Source: an uncultured Clostridium sp. (GTDB lineage Bacteria > Bacillota > Clostridia > Peptostreptococcales > Peptostreptococcaceae). From it: DNA of 12,975 nt. Location of the stretch: NCBI GenBank assembly GCA_900539645.1, contig UQCY01000046.1, positions 1 to 12,975 of the forward strand, in the 5' to 3' direction. The notes beneath the pieces were generated by a model that saw only the letters and a list, made by a program, of their open reading frames with translations, was not told the DNA's origin and searched no databases. A program made the translations under genes and the position numbers. Positions 1-5,929 of this stretch are shown here, piece by piece. Within the stretch, counting starts at the first letter, position 1. Each line of letters begins with the position of its first letter.

Positions 1-1212
1 AGAATTATTATTTTTGATTGTATATATAATTTTTTCTGGAAGAGAATTTACATCTACGTAATTATTTTTTGATGTAAGTACGATGTTTTGCATTATATTT
101 TGTAGCTCTCTAATATTTCCAGGAAAATTATAGCTAGCTATAAATTTAACTGCTTCATCAGATATTACTTTATCTTTCATATCAAATTGTATAGAGTATT
201 TTTTAAAGTAGTAGCGAATCAAATTCAATAGATTATCTCCACGTTCCCTAAGAGGAGGCAATTTTATTTCTATTACATTTAATCTATAGTATAAATCCTC
301 TCTAAAACTTCTTTCTTTTACTTTTGCTAGTATGTCCGCATTTGTAGCGGATATAATTCTTATATCTACTTTCTTTTGTTTTATTCCACCTACAGGAAGA
401 AAGGTTTTTTCTTGTATTAATTGTAAAAACTTCGCCTGAAGTGGAAGTGGTATATCTCCAATCTCATCTAAAAATAAAGTTCCACCGTTTGCAAGCTCAA
501 CAAGCCCCACCTTTCCTTTGGAACTAGCACCTGTGAATGCACCAGATGTGTATCCAAATAACTCAGATTCTAGAAGTTGAGGAGAGATTGCTGCACAGTT
601 TATAGTTATAAATGGACCATTTGCCCTATGACTGTGCTGGTGAATAAACTTTGCAAGTGAGCTTTTTCCAGTTCCAGATTCACCAAGTAGCATAATATTT
701 ACATTTGCCTTTGAAACTTGATCAGCAGTTTGCATAATACTCTGCATAACTGGACCGTTGCTTATAATATTGTCCTCGTATTTTAATGTAGTTCTATAGA
801 ATGTTTCTACCTCTGATTTATACTTGTTCATTTCTTTTTCTGTGGTCTGCAGTTTTGTTTTTATTTTGTTTAATTCTGTTATATCTCTTACATTTTCAAC
901 AACGTATTCAATTTCTCCATTGTCGGAAAAAACTGGTGTAGCTGTTATTAGTAAATTTTTTCCAGTATGAGTTTCTTGTTCTACTGTAATCTGATTCTTA
1001 CTCTGTATAACAAGGGGAATAGGGCTCTTTGTAGCATATCCGTGATTTTCCAGGTATTCTACATTTTTTCCAATCATTTCTGATTTTGAAATTCCGTAGT
1101 TTTCTTCAAATGATTTATTACAAAATATAATCACACCATTTTTGTCAGAAACACAGATTTCGTCGTGGGAAGCTTCTATTATTTTTTGATAAAAATCTTT
1201 ACTATATTTCAT
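1..1212 (-). CDS. PAS-domain sigma-54-dependent transcriptional activator (C-terminus beyond window)
   Basis: This is a bacterial enhancer-binding protein that would use ATP hydrolysis to open promoters bound by sigma-54 RNA polymerase. I translated 404 codons without a stop; the reading frame runs off the left edge, so the DNA-binding helix-turn-helix is not seen. Residues about 8-115 resemble a PAS sensor (DGVI-like [16 protein letters not shown], then a VRDITE end) and are followed by a short coiled linker. The AAA+ domain has Walker A GESGTGKS (177-184), the sigma-54-contacting GAFTGA loop (224-229), Walker B LFLDE (246-250), RIISATN sensor I (285-291), [11 protein letters not shown] (303-313), and GNIREL sensor II (365-370). 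The ATG at 1212 has an excellent GAGGAGG site just upstream. The gene is divergent from a transporter that carries a perfect -24/-12 promoter, so that transporter is the obvious target. The signal sensed by PAS is unknown. Confidence 0.95.
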   Translation of the reverse strand, partial: MKYSKDFYQKIIEASHDEICVSDKNGVIIFCNKSFEENYGISKSEMIGKNVEYLENHGYATKSPIPLVIQSKNQITVEQETHTGKNLLITATPVFSDNGEIEYVVENVRDITELNKIKTKLQTTEKEMNKYKSEVETFYRTTLKYEDNIISNGPVMQSIMQTADQVSKANVNIMLLGESGTGKSSLAKFIHQHSHRANGPFITINCAAISPQLLESELFGYTSGAFTGASSKGKVGLVELANGGTLFLDEIGDIPLPLQAKFLQLIQEKTFLPVGGIKQKKVDIRIISATNADILAKVKERSFREDLYYRLNVIEIKLPPLRERGDNLLNLIRYYFKKYSIQFDMKDKVISDEAVKFIASYNFPGNIRELQNIMQNIVLTSKNNYVDVNSLPEKIIYTIKNNNS

Positions 1213-1234
1213 AATTTCCTCCTCGTGTATATTT

Positions 1235-1380
1235 ATAAGTCAAATATAACTTAAAAATCTTATTTAGACAATATTAATCATAAGTAAATTAAAAAATAAG
1301 TTGTAAAAGACTTAAAAATAAGTCTATTTTGATTTGAATGAAGAGAAAAAGAATAAATAAGTTAAAAATGACTTAAAAAT
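1235..1380. repeat. Three enhancer-like 24-bp repeats at exact 61-bp intervals
   Basis: Copies at 1235-1258, 1296-1319 and 1357-1380 share the form ATAAGT-N8-ACTTAAAAAT. The core TAAGT-N8-ACTTA is an inverted repeat, as expected for a dimeric DNA-binding protein. The start-to-start distance is 61 bp both times, a little under six helical turns. The second copy overlaps another perfect palindrome, AGACTTA-AAAA-TAAGTCT (1308-1325). The array lies about 140-285 bp upstream of the sigma-54 promoter, the usual range for upstream activating sequences, and between the activator and its probable target. The assignment as the activator's binding sites is inference from position and symmetry. Confidence 0.75.
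1243..1271 (-). promoter_or_regulatory. Candidate sigma-A promoter of the PAS/sigma-54 activator gene
   Basis: Read on the minus strand, TTGTCT (1271-1266) lies 17 bp from TATATT (1248-1243), about 30 bp before the activator's start codon. The -10 element falls inside the central spacer of the first of three 24-bp repeats, so a protein bound there would block this promoter. That suggests autorepression (inference). Confidence 0.5.
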
Positions 1381-1519
1381 ATCTACAAAAACGATAAAAA
1401 AATATATAGTCAAAATAAAAAAATGATAAAAATTGAAATAATCATAAGAAAAAAACTGTATATATTGCAAACGCTAACTTTTATAAATGTTAAATGTAAA
1501 AATAAAAATACTATATAAA

Positions 1520-1535
1520 TGGCATGTATTTTGCT
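1520..1535 (+). promoter_or_regulatory. Sigma-54 (-24/-12) promoter of the EamA transporter gene
   Basis: TGGCATGTATTTTGCT matches the sigma-54 consensus TGGCAY-R-N4-TTGCW at every defined position, with the GG and GC dinucleotides correctly spaced. Transcription would start near 1545, giving a leader of about 35 nt before the ATG at 1579. No comparable -35/-10 pair lies close to this gene, so expression should depend strictly on sigma-54 and an activator. The neighbouring divergent gene encodes such an activator. Confidence 0.9.
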
Positions 1536-1578
1536 ACTCAAATATAATGTAATAATAAAAAATTGAGGGGGTAATTAT

Positions 1579-2511
1579 ATGAAAAAAGGTGCAAATTCAT
1601 ACGTATTTATAGCAATGGCAGGGATTTTATGGTCTACGCTAGGATTATTTGGAAATATGCTTATGGAAAGAGGTCTTTCATCTGAACAGGTTGCATTTAC
1701 TAGATTATTTATAGGATTTATAGTGTTATCATTATATTCGCTAATAAGAAGACCAGAAGTTTTAAAAATAAATTTAAAATGTCTTTTATATTGTGGAGCA
1801 ATAGGAATAATATGTCAGGGGATTTTTAATAAATGTTATTTTAAAGCAGTAGAAGTGACTGGTGTTTCAATAGCTGCAGTTCTTTTATATACTTCACCAT
1901 TGTTTTTAGCGGTATTTTCAAAAATAGTTTATAAAGAAAAAATGACTAGAGCTAAGATAATTTCTCTAATTTTATGCTGTATTGGAGCAATTATGGCAGT
2001 TACTGGTGGAGTACTTGATCTAAAAGGAATAAATACATACGGAATAATAATGGGAATAATGGCAGCAATAACTTATGCATTAATGCCAATAATAAGTAAA
2101 AACGCATTAAAAGAATTTTCAAGTGAAACAATTTTAATCTATGGATTTTTATTTGGAGCAATATTTATGATACCTTCAGCAAAACCAGTTGAAATGATAG
2201 GATTTGTTACAGACATGAATGTACTTCCATATATGATACTTCTAGGAGTATTCCCAGCGGCGATGGCATATATATTCTACGCTGAGGGAATTGCAAGAGG
2301 TTGTGAGCTTTCAATAGTAGGTGTTGTAGCATCTGTTGAGCTTATAGCTGCATCTATAATAGGATGGACTGTAGTAGGTGAAGTATTCACTATTGGAAAA
2401 GCTATAGGAGTTGCAATAATGTTTGTATCAGCATTTACAGCAGTTGCTGGAAATAAAGAAGTTGAAACAGAAGTTGTTGAGGAAATGGAAGCAGAAGCAT
2501 ACGTTGGATAG
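1579..2511 (+). CDS. EamA/DMT-superfamily membrane transporter
   Basis: A 310-aa integral membrane protein of the drug/metabolite transporter superfamily, with two tandem EamA repeats (about 8-140 and 150-287) and roughly ten hydrophobic helices. The first helix carries the family-typical start (GILWSTLGLFGNMLMERGLS) and the second repeat contains a matching AITYALMPIISKNAL segment. Family members move amino acids, purines, sugars or drugs; the substrate cannot be read from sequence. After the last helix there is an acidic tail of about 20 residues rich in E and V. The ATG follows a GAGGGGGT ribosome site at a good distance. It stands alone between a sigma-54 promoter and a strong terminator, so it is monocistronic and probably switched on by the divergent PAS activator. 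In Stickland-type anaerobes such control would fit amino-acid uptake or export (inference). Confidence 0.92.
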   Translation: MKKGANSYVFIAMAGILWSTLGLFGNMLMERGLSSEQVAFTRLFIGFIVLSLYSLIRRPEVLKINLKCLLYCGAIGIICQGIFNKCYFKAVEVTGVSIAAVLLYTSPLFLAVFSKIVYKEKMTRAKIISLILCCIGAIMAVTGGVLDLKGINTYGIIMGIMAAITYALMPIISKNALKEFSSETILIYGFLFGAIFMIPSAKPVEMIGFVTDMNVLPYMILLGVFPAAMAYIFYAEGIARGCELSIVGVVASVELIAASIIGWTVVGEVFTIGKAIGVAIMFVSAFTAVAGNKEVETEVVEEMEAEAYVG

Positions 2512-2581
2512 CTTTAATTAAACAAATTTATATTTATAAAGTTAAATTATATAGGGTGAATTTTTATAGAATGATTTAAAG

Positions 2582-2620
2582 GCTGTTACATTTTAGGGGA
2601 GAAAATGTAGCAGCTTTTTT
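2582..2620 (+). terminator. Rho-independent terminator after the EamA gene
   Basis: A 13-bp stem (2582-2594 with 2602-2614) has a single G-U pair and a 7-nt loop, and is followed directly by six T residues. It ends the sigma-54 transcription unit. Confidence 0.92.
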
Positions 2621-2772
2621 AGAATATTTATAGAAAAAGTTAAGAATTCCTCAAGAATAAGAAGGTATAATAAGAGCATATATCAAATATATATATTAAA
2701 GAAACAAATAAAAATAAATATTAAAACTAATATTTATTTAATTTGTATCATATAGATAAGAGGGGTTTTATT

Positions 2773-3570
2773 ATGGAGCACATTCAAAATTTATTATATA
2801 TAGCACAAGATAATTTAATATTATCTATAGTTGCAGGGCTTTTTAGTGCATTTATAGAAAGTTTTATACCTGCACTTCCACTCGTAGCAATAGTTTCTGC
2901 AAATGCTGCAATATTTGGTATGTTCAAAGGTCTTGTCATATCGTGGATTGGATCAGGGCTAGGTACAACGGCGCTATTTTTAGTGGTGTCTAGATTTAGA
3001 AATATTAGGATTTTAAAGTGGCTTTTAAAGAATAATAAAGTAGATTCGGTAATAGAATGGGTTGATAAAAAAGGTTTCAGTATTTTGTTCCTAGCTTATG
3101 CATGTCCATTTATGCCTAGTTGCCGGGCCACTTTGGCATCTGCACTTTGTGGCAAGAAAAAATTAATAGACTTTATACCACCTATGTTGACTGGTAAGTT
3201 TGTAATGTTTATAATAATAAGTTATATTTCTGAAGATATAACAGGATTTATACATAGTCCAATAAAAATAGGATTATTTATAGGATTAACTTTAGTTTCG
3301 TGGATAATAGGTAAGAGATTTAATAAGAAGCTAGAACAGCACGAAGAAGAAATAGAAGCTAGTATAGTTAAGATAGAAGAAAGTACTAAAAAAATCAAAC
3401 ATATTCAGGAAGTAAAGAGAGAACATAAAAAAGAAATAAAAGAAGAAAAGAAAGAACAGAAAAAGGAAAAAAGAAATCTAAAAAAACAACAAAAGAAGAG
3501 ATTTGTAAATATAACAATCGATAAGTCAAATAAAAAATATAGAAAAAAGAAAGAAGATGAACAAGAATAA
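2773..3570 (+). CDS. DedA/TVP38 (VTT-domain) family membrane protein with long charged C-terminal tail
   Basis: A 265-aa membrane protein. Residues 1-180 carry a VTT/SNARE-associated type core with re-entrant-helix signatures: ESFIPALP at 29-36 and ACPFMPS at 110-116. DedA and TVP38 proteins work in lipid transport across the membrane (undecaprenyl phosphate or phospholipid scrambling) and envelope homeostasis; the exact substrate here is unknown. Residues 181-265 form a very lysine- and glutamate-rich, probably coiled-coil, tail that is unusually long for the family. An in-frame TTG at 2743 extends the frame, but ATG at 2773 has AGAGGGG seven bases upstream and is the better start. No strong promoter is evident; a TATAAT at 2666-2671 without a good -35 is the best candidate. 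No clear terminator separates it from the TerD-like gene, which has its own promoter. Confidence 0.82.
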   Translation: MEHIQNLLYIAQDNLILSIVAGLFSAFIESFIPALPLVAIVSANAAIFGMFKGLVISWIGSGLGTTALFLVVSRFRNIRILKWLLKNNKVDSVIEWVDKKGFSILFLAYACPFMPSCRATLASALCGKKKLIDFIPPMLTGKFVMFIIISYISEDITGFIHSPIKIGLFIGLTLVSWIIGKRFNKKLEQHEEEIEASIVKIEESTKKIKHIQEVKREHKKEIKEEKKEQKKEKRNLKKQQKKRFVNITIDKSNKKYRKKKEDEQE

Positions 3571-3595
3571 ATTACATATAATCTACTAGTAAAGT

Positions 3596-3624
3596 TCACT
3601 TTTTTTAGAGATTTGTTGTATAAT
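3596..3624 (+). promoter_or_regulatory. Candidate sigma-A promoter of the TerD-patatin operon
   Basis: TTCACT (3596-3601) is separated by 17 bp from a perfect TATAAT (3619-3624). Transcription would start near 3631, giving a leader of about 33 nt before the TerD-like start codon. Confidence 0.65.
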
Positions 3625-3663
3625 CTAATAAGTAGAAATTTTTAAAAGGAGAAATTTTTTGAA

Positions 3664-4212
3664 ATGAAGGAAATACTTAAAGGTCAGAAGGTTGAACTTA
3701 CAAGAGATATACCAGAATTAGAAAATGTTTTGGTTGAATTTGATTATAGAGTAAATAATTATTTAAAGAAAGATGATTTTGAAATGGGTACGGCTGTTTT
3801 TTTAACCGACGGTAGCGGAACAATGACTAGCTATGAGGATTTTATTTATAGTGAAAATAGAGAGCATCCATCTGAATCAGTTAAATTAAATGAAAGAGAA
3901 GATAAAGTTTACATAACTATGTCTAAAATACCTAATAAAATAAGAAAGATAGCATTTGCACTTACTTTAACTGAGTACGGTGATGTATTTAGATATTACG
4001 ATAGATTTGACTATTTATCTATGAGAATAATAGATTTAGATCGAGAAGAAGTAATATATAACTACCAGATAAATGATAGTGTAGGTCAGAATACAGAGAT
4101 AGTATTTGGTGAAATGTATAGACACAACGGTGAATGGAAATTTAATGTAAATACAGATTATCTAGATGGAGGTCTTTTAAGTCTAGGTAAAAAATTTGGT
4201 CTAGGAATTTAG
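3664..4212 (+). CDS. TerD-family stress protein with degenerate calcium sites
   Basis: A 182-aa soluble protein of the TerD fold, the family named for tellurite resistance and linked to membrane and chemical stress. Hallmarks are the N-terminal KGQKVELT (6-13), a FLTDGSG strand-turn (46-52), a DFIYSENREHPSESV stretch (59-73), and the very conserved C-terminal GEMYRHNGEWKF (149-160) followed by a GGLLSLGKKFG end. The usual calcium-binding motifs are weak: the FDLDAS motif reads FEMGTAV (39-45), and the acidic GDN-TGEGDGDDE-type loop is shortened to KLNERED (74-80). Calcium binding may therefore be reduced or lost (inference). AAGGAG lies 12 bases before the ATG, a slightly long spacing. It is followed 24 bp later by the patatin gene with no terminator between, so the two are probably cotranscribed. 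Confidence 0.85.
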   Translation: MKEILKGQKVELTRDIPELENVLVEFDYRVNNYLKKDDFEMGTAVFLTDGSGTMTSYEDFIYSENREHPSESVKLNEREDKVYITMSKIPNKIRKIAFALTLTEYGDVFRYYDRFDYLSMRIIDLDREEVIYNYQINDSVGQNTEIVFGEMYRHNGEWKFNVNTDYLDGGLLSLGKKFGLGI

Positions 4213-4214
4213 CT

Positions 4215-4235
4215 ATTATCACAGGAGGTGATAAT
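4215..4235 (+). promoter_or_regulatory. Hairpin enclosing the ribosome binding site of the patatin gene
   Basis: A perfect 8-bp inverted repeat (ATTATCAC at 4215-4222, GTGATAAT at 4228-4235) has the loop AGGAG, which is the core of the Shine-Dalgarno sequence. The 3' arm is the GTGAT continuation of the same site and ends one base before the ATG at 4237. The fold would place the site in a loop and stem, so translation could be tuned by ribosomes finishing the TerD gene, whose stop codon is at 4210-4212. The structure is seen; a regulatory role is inference. Confidence 0.5.
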
Positions 4236-4236
4236 T

Positions 4237-5526
4237 ATGAAGGGAATTGCATTAGAAGGTGGATCATCAAAAGGCGCATACCATTTAGGAGTACTAAAGG
4301 CACTTTTTGAAAGAGGATATAAATTTAAAGGAGCTGTTGGAACATCTATAGGTGCATTTAATGCAGCTATGATAGTTCAGGGTGACTTTGATGTATGCTA
4401 CAATATGTGGAAAAATATGCAACCTGAGACATTATTCAATGTGGATAACCAGTTTATGGAGAATTTGCTCGACAAGAATATAGATAGAAGTATGTTAGAA
4501 TATGCATCTACTGAAGCAAAAAAAGTCATAGCAAATAAAGGAATTGATACTACAAAGCTTAGAAGAATTTTGGATACTTATATAGATGAGGATAAAATCC
4601 GCGCATCTGAAATGGATTTTGGTCTTGTTACAGTTGAGTTTGACGGATTAAAACCTGTACCAGTGGAGATTTTTAAGGAGGATATTCCTAAAGGCAAGAT
4701 AAAGGACTACATAATGGCTAGTGCAAATCTGCCTGTTTTTAAGAGTGAAGATATAGATGGTAAATTCTTTATAGATGGGGGATTTTATGATAATTGTCCT
4801 CTAAGGCTTTTAGAAAGCAAAGGGTATGATGATTTAATAGCTGTTAGAGTTTCTCCAAACAGAAAACTTAGAGAGCCTATAAAAGAGGATACTAAGTTTA
4901 TAGAAATAAAACCTTCTGAGCCACTTGGGAGAGGTCTTATATTCAGCAATGATACTATAAGAAGAAATATGCTTAGGGGATATTTTGACCGGATTAAAAA
5001 AATTGAAGGATTAAAAGGAAATAAATACTACATAGATGGAATAACAGACGATGAGTTTATGAATAGATTGATTTCTTATCCAGATGAAAAGATATTACCT
5101 TATGCAGAAAGCAGAGGAGTTGTTGGTAAAAATCCAAAAAGAATTCTCTTTGAAAATCTTATTCCAGAAACTGCAGAAGCTTTAAAAATGGGAAAAGATG
5201 CGACTTATCAAGATATTTTTATAGAGTTACTTGAGTCTATAGCAGAGGGGAAAAAGATTAAAAAATTTAAGGTTTATTCATTGGATGAATTTATAGACTG
5301 TATAAATAAATCTGAGGACGATGATTCATCTAGTTCAAAATTATCTGAGCTTAAAAAGGCAGCATTTAGACTTGCAAAACCAATAGAAAAGATAACTCCT
5401 ATAACTTTTAAGGAAAGTATTCTAAAGGAATTTGAAGAGAGTATGTTGGATGATATAGGATATCATGTAAGTCAGCTGGAAAGTTATGAAAAGAATGAAG
5501 ATAAAGATGATGATGGTTGGGATTAG
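4237..5526 (+). CDS. Patatin-like phospholipase
   Basis: A 429-aa cytoplasmic lipid acyl hydrolase with a Ser-Asp dyad. The oxyanion-hole loop GGSSKG (8-13) is at the extreme N-terminus. The nucleophile elbow GTSIG (35-39) gives Ser37, and DGG (180-182) gives Asp180; ASANLPVF (161-168) is also typical. There is no signal peptide or membrane segment. About 200 residues after the catalytic domain are not recognised; they include a serine/aspartate-rich linker near 360 and end in an acidic D/E/K tail. The start is taken at ATG 4237, not the GTG at 4228, because that GTG lies inside the AGGAGGTGAT ribosome site. It sits 24 bp behind the TerD-like gene in a probable operon. Candidate roles are phospholipid turnover under stress or a membrane-damaging effector; the sequence does not decide between them. 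Confidence 0.9.
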   Translation: MKGIALEGGSSKGAYHLGVLKALFERGYKFKGAVGTSIGAFNAAMIVQGDFDVCYNMWKNMQPETLFNVDNQFMENLLDKNIDRSMLEYASTEAKKVIANKGIDTTKLRRILDTYIDEDKIRASEMDFGLVTVEFDGLKPVPVEIFKEDIPKGKIKDYIMASANLPVFKSEDIDGKFFIDGGFYDNCPLRLLESKGYDDLIAVRVSPNRKLREPIKEDTKFIEIKPSEPLGRGLIFSNDTIRRNMLRGYFDRIKKIEGLKGNKYYIDGITDDEFMNRLISYPDEKILPYAESRGVVGKNPKRILFENLIPETAEALKMGKDATYQDIFIELLESIAEGKKIKKFKVYSLDEFIDCINKSEDDDSSSSKLSELKKAAFRLAKPIEKITPITFKESILKEFEESMLDDIGYHVSQLESYEKNEDKDDDGWD

Positions 5527-5564
5527 ATAAGTATTAAAAAAATAAATATTTAGAATTAAAAAAT

Positions 5565-5593
5565 TTGACAGTTTGATAAAAATCTTATATTAT
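5565..5593 (+). promoter_or_regulatory. Sigma-A promoter of the glycine riboswitch transcript
   Basis: A consensus TTGACA (5565-5570) lies 17 bp from TATTAT (5588-5593). The start would be near 5600, just before the riboswitch aptamer and about 330 nt ahead of the oxidoreductase gene. Confidence 0.82.
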
Positions 5594-5610
5594 AAAAATG
5601 ACAATCAAAT

Positions 5611-5790
5611 ATGTTCGGATGACGACTGCATTAGAGACTTTGTAAAAAGCGCCGAAGAAGCAAAACAGAAATTTCATCTTGTTTCTGTGGAAACTGACAG
5701 GCAAAAGGAGGGCAGTCAGACGATACTTTGGAGAGAGTGATTAAATTCACCGCCTACGAGGATATAACCAACTGGCAAAAGGACAGAGAT
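5611..5790 (+). ncRNA. Glycine riboswitch, tandem type, second aptamer short and divergent
   Basis: The leader contains the conserved core of glycine aptamers. The first aptamer has GCGCCGAAGAAGCAAA (5649-5664), close to the Bacillus gcvT leader. A local hairpin follows (ACAGAAA 5665-5671 with TTTCTGT 5682-5688), then GGCAAAAGGA (5700-5709), and GACTGC (5624-5629) pairs with GCAGTC (5712-5717). The inter-aptamer linker TTTGGAGAG (5727-5735) is also characteristic. The second aptamer is compact, with a CCT-ACG-AGG mini-hairpin in place of the usual CCGAAGG, and closes with GGCAAAAGGACAGAGA (5774-5789), a strong match to the consensus. The local G+C content is clearly above that of the flanks. 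I assign it from remembered consensus; a covariance search (RF00504) would settle it. The downstream terminator shares bases with the end of aptamer two, which suggests glycine turns expression on. Confidence 0.88.
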
Positions 5791-5826
5791 ATGGATGCAT
5801 TTATTTGTGTATCTGTATCTCTTTTT
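5785..5826 (+). terminator. Intrinsic terminator forming the glycine riboswitch expression platform
   Basis: Bases 5785-5800 can pair with 5807-5822 over 16 positions, several of them G-U, around a TTATTT loop. TTTT follows directly (5823-5826), with another T run after ATG. The 5' arm begins AGAGATA, which is also the 3' closing segment of the second aptamer (up to 5790), so ligand-bound aptamer and terminator exclude each other. This layout matches known glycine ON switches; the direction of control is inference. Confidence 0.65.
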
Positions 5827-5929
5827 ATGTTTTTGCAAGGTTGGTATTTTTTAAATCTATTTACAATAAAAAGAGAAATCCATATTTGTGTAAGATGCAA
5901 GACTATATACAAAAGAGGAGATAAGAATT

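Noticed and set aside
2743..2772. Ten-residue N-terminal extension of the DedA-like protein from a TTG.
   Set aside because: No ribosome site before it; the ATG at 2773 has a strong one, and that site would lie inside the extended gene.
3405..3599. Minus-strand 64-aa frame rich in Phe and Ser, looking like a membrane peptide.
   Set aside because: It is the antisense of the lysine/glutamate-rich tail of the DedA-like gene; no ribosome site or promoter is present.
4228..4236. GTG start for the patatin-like gene.
   Set aside because: This GTG is part of the AGGAGGTGAT ribosome site itself; the ATG at 4237 gives the normal N-terminus just before the GGSSKG loop.
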